Notes under the pieces: generated by a model
What the model was told of the DNA's origin: nothing
Databases searched by the model: none
Seen by the model: only the letters and a program-made list of their open reading frames with translations
Part shown: piece after piece, positions 1 through 8,532 of the stretch
Layout of the letters: each line of letters opens with the position of its first letter
How positions within the stretch are numbered: position 1 is the first letter of the stretch
Translations under genes and position numbers: made by a program
Assembly: GCA_934140285.1 (NCBI GenBank)
Contig: CAKPBI010000008.1
Coordinates: forward strand, 1-64,000
DNA: 64,000 nucleotides
Direction: 5' to 3'
Source of the DNA: an uncultured Bacilli bacterium
GTDB taxonomy: Bacteria > Bacillota_I > Bacilli_A > ML615J-28 > CAG-313

Positions 1-162
1 TAACTTCAATAAAAGTATATCATAAATTGGTTATAATTAAAATCAGATAGAAATCTCTGACTAAATTATATACGAATTGTATTTACTATTAAACCTTTTA
101 AGGTAAGTATCAAAAATGCAAGATATTTATTTGATACAAACATAATAATTGAACGAGAAAGT

Positions 163-1608
163 ATGAACAATGTTTCTAAGGAAGTTAGTTTATGCTTTTT
201 GTATATTGATAAATTAAATGGGATTAAGTTTATTCATCCACAAACAATTAATGAAATTAATAAATATCAAGAAGAATCGACAAAGAATAATATGATTAAA
301 AAACTAGAAGCATATCAAACTCTAATTTCTTCATCTCAAAAAAATGATTTTTTTGATTCGATTTGTTCAAAATTTGCTATGGATGAAAATAGTAAAATAG
401 ATAATGAAATTTTACTTCAAGTTTTTAATGGAAATGTGGATTATTTAATTACATCTGATAGAGCAATTATTAGAAAAGCTAATCAATTATATTTAAATGA
501 TTACGTTTTAACTCCAAATGATTTTCTACAAATGATGGAAAAAGAAAATCCTAGTTTGATTGAATATGATGTGCTTTCCATAGAGCTAGTCGACATTGGT
601 ACATTAAATATTGATGATGAATTTTTTGATTCATTGAGAGAAGATTATGGTGGCTCAAGTTTTAATACATGGTTAAAGAAAAAGAGTAATGAAAAAGCGT
701 ATGTATTTAGAAATAATGGCTCTTTACAAGGATTTTTGTATCTTAAAACTGAAGATGAAAATGAAAATTATTTAAGCTTTATTCCATTTTTTACCCCTGC
801 AAAAAGATTAAAAATTGGTACTTTTAAAATTACTATGCCTAATCTTAGATTGGGTGAGAGATTTATGAAAATTGTCTTTGATAATGCAATAAAAAGAGAA
901 GTAGATGAAGTTTATGTAACTATGTTTGAAGAAAAAAGGTCAGAGGTGAAGCAACTAAGAAAAATGATGGAAGAATGGGGCTTTGTGAAAAAAGCAGTTA
1001 ATACTTTAAACGGAGAGATTGTTTTAGTTAAATCAATGAAGAAATATGATGAAACAAAAAGTCCAAAATTTAACTATCCTCTTATAAAAAAAGAAAAATT
1101 GCATATGTTTTTGCCGATTAAATCCCAATATCATACTAAATTATTCCCTGACTTATATTTAAAAAACGAAAATATAAAAATTTATGATGAATTAGCTTGT
1201 AGATACGCAATTGAAAAAATCTATGTATGTGGTTGGAATAAAATTCAAGCAAGTCCTGGTGATATAATGTGCATTTATAGAATGGGAGACTATAATAAAA
1301 GGTATACATCGGTTGTTTCAGGTTTAGCTATTTTAAACGAGGTTATAAATCCTCATTCCGAAGAAGAATTTATAAATGAATGTAAAAATAAATCAGTATT
1401 TACTGAAGAAGAATTAAGAACTTTTTTTAGAACTAAAAAATATAGGACTATTATTAAAGTGTTGTTTCTTAAGGCTTTTGACAATAAGGTAAACTTAAAT
1501 ACTTTGTATGTTAATAATATTTTGCTACCATATGGAGATGGCGCGCGAATAAATACCTTTATAAATGAAGAAAAATTTAAAAAATTATTAGAACTTGGAG
1601 AGAAATAA
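163..1608 (+). CDS. PIN-like + GNAT acetyltransferase + PUA/ASCH-like multidomain protein (5' end damaged)
   Basis: The first ATG gives 481 residues, but the same frame is open from base 61. Codons upstream of the ATG read ARYLFDTNIIIERES, a typical first strand of a PIN nuclease with its catalytic Asp, so the annotated ATG cuts into the domain. No ATG, GTG or TTG exists in this frame between 61 and 163. The ATG at 116 lies one base out of frame, so a single-base deletion after it would explain the loss. Domains in order: PIN remainder (about 1-125), GNAT fold (about 180-285, with a WGF signature near its end), and a C-terminal PUA/EVE/ASCH-like domain (about 300-470, with the motif SPGDIMCIYRMGD). 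It is followed immediately by a second ASCH gene, suggesting a two-gene unit. Family knowledge links PIN and ASCH domains to RNA. The actual substrate is unknown. Confidence 0.7.
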   Translation: MNNVSKEVSLCFLYIDKLNGIKFIHPQTINEINKYQEESTKNNMIKKLEAYQTLISSSQKNDFFDSICSKFAMDENSKIDNEILLQVFNGNVDYLITSDRAIIRKANQLYLNDYVLTPNDFLQMMEKENPSLIEYDVLSIELVDIGTLNIDDEFFDSLREDYGGSSFNTWLKKKSNEKAYVFRNNGSLQGFLYLKTEDENENYLSFIPFFTPAKRLKIGTFKITMPNLRLGERFMKIVFDNAIKREVDEVYVTMFEEKRSEVKQLRKMMEEWGFVKKAVNTLNGEIVLVKSMKKYDETKSPKFNYPLIKKEKLHMFLPIKSQYHTKLFPDLYLKNENIKIYDELACRYAIEKIYVCGWNKIQASPGDIMCIYRMGDYNKRYTSVVSGLAILNEVINPHSEEEFINECKNKSVFTEEELRTFFRTKKYRTIIKVLFLKAFDNKVNLNTLYVNNILLPYGDGARINTFINEEKFKKLLELGEK

Positions 1609-1609
1609 A

Positions 1610-1984
1610 ATGAAAAAGAATATTATTATTTCGATTAATCCTGAACATGTAGAAAACATAATTAAAGGAATAAAAAAATACGAGTATCGAACAAAAGCAG
1701 CAAAGCAAGATATAAATAAAATTATTATATATGAAACGTTTCCGATTAAAAAAATAGTGGCAGAAGCTGAAATAATTGAAGTTCTAATGATGAATCCTAG
1801 TGACTTATGGGAATTAACAAAAAATGATTCATGCATAACAAAAGATTATTTTGATAAGTATTTCAAAAATAAAAAAGTAGCTTATGCATATAAATTAGGA
1901 AAAGTAGAAGTTTATGATTCTCCTAAAGAATTAAAAGAATTTGGCTTAAAATACGCTCCTCAATCATTTGTTTATATAAAATAA
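1610..1984 (+). CDS. ASCH domain protein
   Basis: A 124-residue protein starting at the ATG at 1610 rather than the TTG at 1595. The TTG lies inside the preceding gene, and TGGAGAG at about 1595-1601 serves as its ribosome binding site. The start lies two bases after the upstream stop, so the two genes are almost certainly cotranscribed. The N-terminus (KNIIISINPEHVENIIKGIK) with KYEYRTK shortly after matches the ASCH pattern, in which a strand is followed by a helix and a K-x-x-E-x-R segment. ASCH is a PUA-like fold thought to bind RNA or modified nucleotides. Together with the upstream PIN-GNAT-PUA-like protein this resembles an RNA-targeting pair. No DNA-binding antitoxin is visible. Confidence 0.8.
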   Translation: MKKNIIISINPEHVENIIKGIKKYEYRTKAAKQDINKIIIYETFPIKKIVAEAEIIEVLMMNPSDLWELTKNDSCITKDYFDKYFKNKKVAYAYKLGKVEVYDSPKELKEFGLKYAPQSFVYIK

Positions 1985-2146
1985 GAACTATATTATGATA
2001 AAAACAGATAACTATAGGTTACATTTCATCTTTACCAAAATTTAAATATTTCATTTTATATTAATTTTATACTAATACTAAAGAATTGCAAATAGTTAAT
2101 GATTAATCACAAAATGTAACAAATTAATTAGGAGAACTATATAATT

Positions 2147-3355
2147 ATGAAGGAAAAAATTTACTTGTCTTTTTTAGAAGAACTAAAAAGTGATGAATAT
2201 AAAAAACATTTAGAAGTAAAGAAAAAAAACACTTACAAAAATTTTATTTCAAAAGAACAACAAGAATTTTTGCGTGGGGACAGTAACATTTATTGCTTTA
2301 AAATATTTGATGTTTTGAATAATGAACAATTTTCAAAACTAATTGGAAAAATATATAACTTAAACAAAAAAAATTTTAAAGTTGATTGTAGATATAAAAA
2401 AAGTAAAGCATTTAAAAAATATTGTTATATTGGAATTAATTACGGTACAACTCATTATGGTAAACTTGCTACAATTGAATTTTTGAATGATGAATATATT
2501 GACAAATTAGACATATTGTGGTCTCCCTTAGATGACTGGAGAGGGTTTATAGAATACACTTTTGAACTGAAGAAACCAATTAATTCTTCAAATTATGAAG
2601 ATTTTATAGGAAACTATTTAGTAAAAATCAATGGTAAAGATTTAAAATTTAAGATAGATAATACAAATTATAGTGCTTTTGATTTTATTTATAAAAATGC
2701 TTTAAACATTATCTTTCAGCATTATATTACATCATTTTTATTTACTGAAGATGGAAAAAATTTTTTCTTGCCGTCAATGACGTTTAATACATTTAATCAA
2801 AATTTTAATTACAAAAATTTTAAAAATAGTTTTTTGCAGGAAACATTTATTAACATAAAAGAAAATTATGTTATTGAAAAGAACATATTTAGTAATAGTT
2901 ACACTCTAATCTCTTTAAACTTTATTCCCATTATGCATGTTTCAAAATATATAATGATGTATGGAATTAAATTTTATTATTCATTTTTTGGCAATTTTGA
3001 AATTGAGAAGGTTAAATCCTTTTTATCACCTCGGGTATCATCAATTAAAAAAATTGATTTTGATCAAGTTGAATATTTGTTTAACTTAATGATGTCTTCT
3101 AAATTGGAAAGAAATATAAAAGATTACGAAGAAATCGAAAATTGGATTTATATGTATGATGGTAATGAAAAAATGAAAATTAGTGATAAACCTATGTATG
3201 ACTATAAAGAATTTTATGACGAGTATTATCATTATTTTAGAAATAAACTTGAATTAAGAAATTTAAAAATAACAATGATATTATCGATCATTGCAATTAT
3301 AGTTGCATTTATAGGTATTGTTATTCCTATAATATTCAAATTATTTAGTCATTAA
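2147..3355 (+). CDS. Uncharacterised protein with C-terminal membrane anchor
   Basis: A 402-residue protein starting at ATG with TTAGGAGAA 15 bases upstream. I do not recognise the family. It is rich in Lys, Asn, Phe and Tyr and has no signal peptide. It ends in one long hydrophobic segment (about 373-398, Ile-rich) followed by only a few residues, so it is probably a tail-anchored cytosolic protein. Aromatic clusters such as DILWSPLDDW near residue 125 may help homology searches. It lies alone between the ASCH gene and another orphan membrane protein, in a stretch more AT-rich than the housekeeping genes, as expected of accessory DNA. Confidence 0.6.
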   Translation: MKEKIYLSFLEELKSDEYKKHLEVKKKNTYKNFISKEQQEFLRGDSNIYCFKIFDVLNNEQFSKLIGKIYNLNKKNFKVDCRYKKSKAFKKYCYIGINYGTTHYGKLATIEFLNDEYIDKLDILWSPLDDWRGFIEYTFELKKPINSSNYEDFIGNYLVKINGKDLKFKIDNTNYSAFDFIYKNALNIIFQHYITSFLFTEDGKNFFLPSMTFNTFNQNFNYKNFKNSFLQETFINIKENYVIEKNIFSNSYTLISLNFIPIMHVSKYIMMYGIKFYYSFFGNFEIEKVKSFLSPRVSSIKKIDFDQVEYLFNLMMSSKLERNIKDYEEIENWIYMYDGNEKMKISDKPMYDYKEFYDEYYHYFRNKLELRNLKITMILSIIAIIVAFIGIVIPIIFKLFSH

Positions 3356-3406
3356 TTAAAAGATTACTATTGCATTATTCAATCATCTAAGACAAGGAGT
3401 TTTACT

Positions 3407-4078
3407 GTGAAGTATTATAAAGATTTAAAAAAAGTTAATTCTGAAATAATGAAATTAAGAATTAACAATCTTTCAAAAGAAGAACATAAAAAGTATAAAA
3501 TAAATAAATTTTTTAATATTCTTGCTGGAAGTATGTTTCTAGTAGAATGTTTTTTAATTCCTTTCCTTATATTATTTCTACCAAAAGCATGTCAAGAACA
3601 AGTAGGATTAATGAAGTTTTTAAATGTTATTTTTATAATCCTTGCTATTGCAATGTTAATTTTTAATCTTTTGTTAATTGACCGTTTTATTCCTTGCCCT
3701 GAACTTCCTAAACTTGATTCATCAATGTTTCCTGAGGTCAATAGAAGAAGATTAAAGAAATATGGAATAACTGATAATTACATTATTACTAAATGCTATG
3801 ATTCAACTAATCCAATACTTATCAATAAGGATGTAATTATTTGTATTAGTGAAAATAAACTAAAAATAATCAATAATCTCTATCGTTCAATTTATGATTT
3901 TGGTTGTTATGAGTTTAACATAGATGAGATTAAATATGAAAATATAAAGGATAATAACTTAGTAAAAACTAAAATTACAACTGATAAAATAACTTTTGTT
4001 TTAGGTTATAGAGCTAAAACATTCATAAAGAAGAATCAAAAGAACCTTTGGTTTTGTTTTTCCTCCCGCAATCACTAA
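3407..4078 (+). CDS. Uncharacterised two-TM membrane protein with fused foreign tail
   Basis: A 223-residue protein starting at GTG 3407, preceded by AAGGAG at 3395-3400. It has a basic N-terminal region (1-38), two hydrophobic segments (about 40-65 and 73-95) and a soluble C-terminal domain containing GITDNYIITKCYD. The topology is that of small bacterial PH-like or immunity-type membrane proteins, but I cannot assign a family. The last ~15 residues are read out of frame through the start of a C39-like peptidase fragment that is open in another frame from 4029. The natural C-terminus was therefore probably lost when a deletion joined the two genes. Confidence 0.55.
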   Translation: MKYYKDLKKVNSEIMKLRINNLSKEEHKKYKINKFFNILAGSMFLVECFLIPFLILFLPKACQEQVGLMKFLNVIFIILAIAMLIFNLLLIDRFIPCPELPKLDSSMFPEVNRRRLKKYGITDNYIITKCYDSTNPILINKDVIICISENKLKIINNLYRSIYDFGCYEFNIDEIKYENIKDNNLVKTKITTDKITFVLGYRAKTFIKKNQKNLWFCFSSRNH

Positions 4079-4391
4079 TCTCTTTAAAGAAAAAGGTTAT
4101 GAGACAATTTCTTACTCCGGTAATCTTTATACCTTAAAGCATGAACTAACTAAAGGTAATCCCGTTATTGTTTTAATCAACTTTAAAAATGACACTCACT
4201 ACGCAGTGGTAGTAGGATATGATCAAAAGAACATCTATTTAGTTGATTCCCTAAAAGAAAATATTAATGTTGAAAATCCCAACTATAACCGTATGCTAAC
4301 GGAAGAAGAATTTAAGGAAGTATGGAATACCAACATGCTTTTATCAAGTAATATTTATATTGTTAATAAAAATAGAAAGGAAATAAAATAA
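4029..4391 (+). pseudogene. C39-like peptidase remnant (N-terminal half missing)
   Basis: An open frame without its own start, running from 4029 to the TAA at 4389-4391. It reads FGFVFPPAITNLFKEKGYE, then a strand ending in THYAVVVGYDQ and YLVDSL. This is the C-terminal half of a C39-family cysteine peptidase, with the catalytic His and the following Asp. The N-terminal half carrying the catalytic Cys is absent, because upstream sequence in this frame is closed by a stop at 4026. The junction falls inside the preceding gene and suggests a deletion. A 61-codon stretch from the ATG at 4206 remains open but would encode only an inactive fragment. Its stop overlaps the start of the next gene (TAATG). 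Confidence 0.7.
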
Positions 4392-4963
4392 TGAAATCAT
4401 TAGAAAAAATTCAAAAAATATTTATGGTTATTTTAAAAATTGTTAAAGTTTTTACCATCTTATCAATAATTGGAGCTTCCATTTATGGCCTTTTCGCAAT
4501 CTTTGCTTTAAGTGAACATTATGGGGGAAAGGTCTTTTCCATTTTTGGTGAAGAAGTATCCATCTTTAAAGATGAACCTAACCTTCTCGTAAAGTTTAAT
4601 GAATTAATCTCTTCATCACTTATCTTAATTAGTGACATCATTCTTTTATCATTTGCTTCAAGTTATTTAAAAACCGAACTTGAAGAAGGTACTCCCTTTG
4701 GTGAGAATGGACCAGAAAAATTAAAAAAATTAGGAATCCGCTCTATCTACATTCCAATTATTGCATTCACTGTAGCGGAAATCATCGTGTTAATTACCTT
4801 AGGTGAAAACAATAGTTTCTCAATTGAAAGTTCATTTAGTGTAATTACTGGTATTGTCTTAATCATTGTTTCTATTATTTTTAAATATGGTAAAGAACTA
4901 GAAGTAAAAGCTAAAAACCTAGAAACTCCTGATTCCCTAGATTCAAATGAAGAAAGTAAATAG
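4391..4963 (+). CDS. DUF2975-like four-TM membrane protein
   Basis: A 190-residue protein whose ATG overlaps the preceding stop (TAATG). It has four hydrophobic segments, near residues 10-38, 70-95, 117-137 and 147-165. The motif ELEEGTPFGENGPEKLKKLG between TM2 and TM3 matches the hallmark of DUF2975 (YoaS-like) proteins. These usually sit next to a small Xre-family regulator, and no such gene is seen here. The C-terminal tail is short, charged and cytosolic. It was probably transcribed with the now-broken C39-like peptidase, as in surface or bacteriocin-related clusters. No function is established for the family. Confidence 0.65.
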   Translation: MKSLEKIQKIFMVILKIVKVFTILSIIGASIYGLFAIFALSEHYGGKVFSIFGEEVSIFKDEPNLLVKFNELISSSLILISDIILLSFASSYLKTELEEGTPFGENGPEKLKKLGIRSIYIPIIAFTVAEIIVLITLGENNSFSIESSFSVITGIVLIIVSIIFKYGKELEVKAKNLETPDSLDSNEESK

Positions 4964-5267
4964 AAATTAAAGTTAATAGTAGGAAATTATAATTTTTATT
5001 GAAGGGTTTATTTTAAATAAACAAAAAAAATTACTTTCTAAATTATAACAATAAATATAATTATTTAGTTTTAATTATTAATTAATACAACTATATATAA
5101 TAATGAAAGAGATCATAAAAAATATCTAGATGCTTTATTTGCCTGAAGCTAAAAAATAAAACTCTTCGTTTGCTCTTTTCTTCAAAATTTGGTAAAATAA
5201 ATAAGAAGATAAAAGATAGGCCAATTGTATTTTTAATACATTAGATATAATCAATGAGCAACTAAAG
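4964..5267. other. Intergenic stretch with no gene seen
   Basis: About 300 AT-rich bases between the DUF2975-like gene and the terminator before the MATE remnant. I see no open frame with a ribosome binding site and no RNA fold I recognise. Since genes on both sides are damaged, it may be decayed coding sequence. Confidence 0.5.
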
Positions 5268-5303
5268 GTGTAAGTCCAATTGAAATGGGCTTACACTTTT
5301 TTT
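5268..5303 (+). terminator. Rho-independent terminator
   Basis: GTGTAAGTCC (5268-5277) pairs with GGGCTTACAC (5287-5296), with one T-G wobble and a 9-base loop, followed by a run of T. It lies just upstream of the ribosome binding site of the broken MATE gene. Confidence 0.8.
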
Positions 5304-5322
5304 GTCTTGGAAAGGAACAAAC

Positions 5323-5982
5323 ATGAATGAAACGAAAACAAACAAACTAGAAAATGTTAAAATTAAAAAACTAATGTGGCAAATTGGCCTTCCAATGATT
5401 GTATCAATGGTCCTCCAAGCTTTATACAACGTCGTTGACAGCGTTTTTGTAACCAATATGAAAGATACTGGAGTTCTTGCGAACGAAGCCTTAACCTATG
5501 CTTTTCCCATTCAAATTTTAATTATTGCGATTGGAGTAGGGACCGGGATTGGTTTAAATGCCTTACTATCTAAAAATTTAGGAGAGAAAAATCAAGAAGC
5601 AGTAAATAAGATTGCGGGAAACGGGATATTTTTAAGTATCGTTATTTACTTAATCTTCCTTTCACTTGGAAGTACCAATAAAGAATTAATCAAAGTATGT
5701 GATAATGCTATTCACATTGCTTCTTTTTCTTACATCTTTATGGGTTTTAATGTTGCCATTCAAGGCGTATTCCAAGCTCTAAGGTATGCCTTAAGACCGC
5801 TTTTTACCGACTTCCTTTGTTTAATTCTTTTTACCTTTATTTTTGCTTTGGTTTTTGTGAAGACAGATAATGTTACAACTACTGTTTGGTGGACTTTCTT
5901 AATCAGTGAAGTACTAACCTCAATTGTATCTTACTTTTATTTAAAGAATACCATTAAAACAAAAATTAGTCCGCTAGAATAG
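5323..5982 (+). pseudogene. MATE-family efflux protein with large internal deletion
   Basis: The ATG at 5323, preceded by AAAGGA, opens a 219-residue frame. A TTG at 5302 is in frame but lies in the terminator tail. Residues 1 to about 110 match the N-terminal half of a MATE transporter (QIGLPMIVSMVLQALYNVVD, then GVGTGIGLNALLSKNLG). From about 115 on, the sequence matches the far C-terminal part (YIFMGFNVAIQGVFQALR), as seen when compared with the intact MATE at 13168-14592. Some 230 central residues are missing in frame, leaving about half the usual ~450. The protein is unlikely to form the two six-helix bundles needed for drug/cation antiport. It might be an assembly collapse or a true deletion. 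Confidence 0.75.
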
Positions 5983-6063
5983 TTATTTTTCAAGCAAACT
6001 TAAATTCAAAATTTCTTTTTTTTGGTATAATGTTCTAAACTATTTAGCTAGAAAGGAATAACT

Positions 6064-7434
6064 ATGTCAAATAAAGAATTGAAGAATTATTTAAATAGTA
6101 TTGATGGTGTATCCCATATTACGTTAAATCCGAATGGTCCAGGCGCCGTGAGAATCCATTTAGTTCCGCCACAAAAACCTAAACTTGGACTCGTTTGGGC
6201 GGTCATCTTAAATGGACAAGATGTCTTACCACTTACAACAGGTTGGGCTATTCTCCTTCGTGAATTCATCAACCAAGCAATAAAGTATGATGGCGTATCA
6301 TTAAATGATAATGAACTTGTCATGCTTATTAAAAACACTATTCAAAATGTAAAAAAGGTTTTTCCTAAGACTCCAGAACAAATGCTAAAAGAAGATCTCG
6401 CGGACATCCTTGATACTTTAGTTGAGGTCGCAAGAGGAGAAGAACCAGATATTGAGATTGGTTATATGACTTTATCGAGATATGGACGCTACATGAGTGC
6501 TCCTCATCGTATGGACTTAATGATTTCTTCCATGAGTAAAGATGGCCACTGGCATTGTAACCAAAAGTGCATGCATTGTTATGCGGGAGAACAAGTAAAT
6601 GCGAATGTCAAAGAATTAACCACCGATGAATGGAAAAAAATCATTGATAAATGTAGAAAAGCTTGGATTCCGGAACTCACCTTTACAGGTGGAGAACCAA
6701 CCTTAAGAGATGATTTAGTTGAACTTATTGATTACTCTAAATGGTTTGTAACAAGACTTAATACCAATGGTGTATTATTAACCGAAAGTCTATGTAAAGA
6801 TTTAATGGATGCATCATTAGATGCCGTTCAAATTACCTTATATTCATCAAACCCTAGCATTCATAACTTATTAGTTGGGGCTCCTAACTTTGATAAAACC
6901 ATTGAAGGAATTAAAAATGCCTTAAGTGCGGGACTAAATGTTAGTGTTAATACTCCGCTTTGTACCTTAAACCAAGATTATATCAAAACATTAAAATTCT
7001 TAAAAAACTTAGGAGTAATTTACTTTTCATGTTCTGGTTTAATTCAAACCGGAAATGCCACAAATGATAACTCCAAAGATACAATAATTTCTCATGATGA
7101 CTTACTAGACCTTATTACGAAGGCAGTTGATTATTGTAAGGAAAAAAATCTAGAACTAGCCTTTACTTCACCTGGTTGGTTAACAGGTAATGAATTAGAA
7201 AAATTGCACTTAACCATTCCTTCATGTGGGGCTTGCCTATCTAACATGGCGATTTCACCAGATGGTAGTATCATCCCATGTCAAAGTTGGCTAAGTGATG
7301 ATGTTCTTGGTAATATGTTAACTGATGAATGGAAGAAAGTTTGGAATAGTAAACAAACCAAGAAAATCAGAAAAGCTTCAATGAAAAATACCGAAGTTTG
7401 TCCACTTTCTTTAATGAAAAAGGAGAAGAAGTAA
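6064..7434 (+). CDS. Radical SAM/SPASM peptide-modifying enzyme
   Basis: A 456-residue protein with GAAAGGAAT upstream of its ATG and a -10 box (TATAAT, 6026-6031) in the leader. The N-terminal ~155 residues form a domain of unknown type, possibly a peptide-recognition element. The radical SAM core follows, with CNQKCMHC (Cys165, 169, 172) for the 4Fe-4S cluster and SAM, then FTGGEPTLR. A C-terminal SPASM region contributes Cys388, 391, 406 and 446 for auxiliary clusters. SPASM enzymes commonly install thioether or carbon-carbon crosslinks on ribosomal peptides (sactipeptide/ranthipeptide type). The next gene starts one base after this stop and encodes a protein ending in a Cys-Ala repeat, the obvious candidate substrate. 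The enzyme is cytosolic. Family assignment is certain. The substrate is inferred from gene order. Confidence 0.9.
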   Translation: MSNKELKNYLNSIDGVSHITLNPNGPGAVRIHLVPPQKPKLGLVWAVILNGQDVLPLTTGWAILLREFINQAIKYDGVSLNDNELVMLIKNTIQNVKKVFPKTPEQMLKEDLADILDTLVEVARGEEPDIEIGYMTLSRYGRYMSAPHRMDLMISSMSKDGHWHCNQKCMHCYAGEQVNANVKELTTDEWKKIIDKCRKAWIPELTFTGGEPTLRDDLVELIDYSKWFVTRLNTNGVLLTESLCKDLMDASLDAVQITLYSSNPSIHNLLVGAPNFDKTIEGIKNALSAGLNVSVNTPLCTLNQDYIKTLKFLKNLGVIYFSCSGLIQTGNATNDNSKDTIISHDDLLDLITKAVDYCKEKNLELAFTSPGWLTGNELEKLHLTIPSCGACLSNMAISPDGSIIPCQSWLSDDVLGNMLTDEWKKVWNSKQTKKIRKASMKNTEVCPLSLMKKEKK

Positions 7435-7435
7435 A

Positions 7436-8440
7436 ATGAAAAGATTACTAAAATTATTAACCATTAGTTTAATTTCTTTATTTATTCTTAGCCTTAATTT
7501 AAAAACTAACGTTAAAGCATCATCTAATGCTCTTGATTATATCTCTGAATATGATATAACCGTTGATCCAAGAATTGATGGTACCTTAGATATCAAAATC
7601 CACATCAACTGGTTAGTCTTAGATAGTTCAACAGATGGCCCCCTTACTTGGGTTAAAGTTGGTATCCCTAACTGCTATGTTGATGAACTAAAAATTGAAA
7701 GTAGTAGTATTAAAAAGATTAAATATTATGCGGATAGTGGATCTTACATCCGCCTTGATTTAAGGAAAAAGTACTATCAAAATGAAAGTGTTGACCTTGA
7801 TTTTTCCTTCCATCTATCAAGAATGTACCATCTTTACGATAATGAATGTTACTACCACTATGTACCAGGATGGTTCACTGACATTAGGGTTGGTAAGATG
7901 ACTCTTAGATGGAACATGCAAAATGTAATTAGTACTTCTAGTAATCGTCTTATTGGTGATTACTATGTAATTGAAAAAACTAACATGGCTCCAGGCGAAA
8001 CCATGGAAATCGAAGTAACTTATCGTCAAGCAAGTTTTGAGGGCTTAAGTGAAGATCAAACTTTCTCTAATCGCTACATGGATACTAAAGCAATTATTAA
8101 GATTGTCATTTTCTGGGTCTTTGTTGTTGGCGTTATTGTTGCTATTTTGATAATTATAGCCAAAAAAGCAGATCCATACGTAAGTAATCGTGGATTCTGT
8201 GGCTATCACTATTGGTTCTATCGTCCATTCTTCAGACGTCGTTATGTTAGACGAAGTGGGGTAAATCGCCATGGCGTACCATTTGTTTCTAGTAACAATG
8301 GTTCTCACTCATCGGGCGGTGGCCACTGTGCATGTGCCTGCGCTTGTGCTTGTGCAGGAGGAGGTCGAGCTGGATGCTCAAGAAAAGATTTCTACCATAC
8401 TAATATTCAAGTTGAAGAAGTCAAAAAGCATTTAAAGTGA
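7436..8440 (+). CDS. Membrane protein with C-terminal Cys-Ala repeat tail, probable radical SAM substrate
   Basis: A 334-residue protein; its ribosome binding site (AAAGGAG) lies inside the end of the radical SAM gene. Order: signal peptide or anchor (1-28, cut plausible after VKA), an outer beta-rich domain (about 30-215, DUF2207-like in look), one transmembrane helix (about 221-243), then an aromatic and basic segment (FFRRRYVRR) and a Gly/Ser linker. The tail is HCACACACACAGGGRAGC (297-314) followed by SRKDFY. Six cysteines sit at 298, 300, 302, 304, 306 and 314. By the positive-inside rule the tail is cytosolic, where the radical SAM enzyme could reach it. From memory, similar CACAC...GGGRAGC tails occur in other Firmicutes. 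I could not check this. Function unknown. Confidence 0.8.
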   Translation: MKRLLKLLTISLISLFILSLNLKTNVKASSNALDYISEYDITVDPRIDGTLDIKIHINWLVLDSSTDGPLTWVKVGIPNCYVDELKIESSSIKKIKYYADSGSYIRLDLRKKYYQNESVDLDFSFHLSRMYHLYDNECYYHYVPGWFTDIRVGKMTLRWNMQNVISTSSNRLIGDYYVIEKTNMAPGETMEIEVTYRQASFEGLSEDQTFSNRYMDTKAIIKIVIFWVFVVGVIVAILIIIAKKADPYVSNRGFCGYHYWFYRPFFRRRYVRRSGVNRHGVPFVSSNNGSHSSGGGHCACACACACAGGGRAGCSRKDFYHTNIQVEEVKKHLK

Positions 8441-8464
8441 GGTTTTTCCTCACTTTTATTTTTC
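8434..8464 (+). terminator. Rho-independent terminator of the radical SAM operon
   Basis: AAAGTGAGG (8434-8442) and CCTCACTTT (8448-8456) form a perfect nine-pair stem with a five-T loop and a T-rich tail. The stop codon of the Cys-tail gene lies inside the stem, so the operon ends here. Confidence 0.9.
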
Positions 8465-8480
8465 GCCTATATCATTTTAC

Positions 8481-8509
8481 TTTCAAAATTTTAAACTTTG
8501 TGATATAAT
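8481..8509 (+). promoter_or_regulatory. Probable sigma-A promoter with extended -10
   Basis: TGATATAAT at 8501-8509 is an extended -10 element. A weak -35 (TTTCAA, 8481-8486) lies 17 bases upstream. It is placed between the preceding terminator and the nucleotidase gene. Confidence 0.65.
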
Positions 8510-8532
8510 TACTTAGTTAATAGGGGGAAATT

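Noticed and set aside
1588..1836. 82-codon minus-strand frame opposite the ASCH gene
   Set aside because: Shadow frame; the plus-strand ASCH domain is clearly the real gene.
2018..2120. Inverted repeat GTTACATTT / AAATGTAAC around the leader of the 2147 gene
   Set aside because: Nine-base arms 85 bases apart in very AT-rich DNA; no link to a known element and likely to arise by chance.
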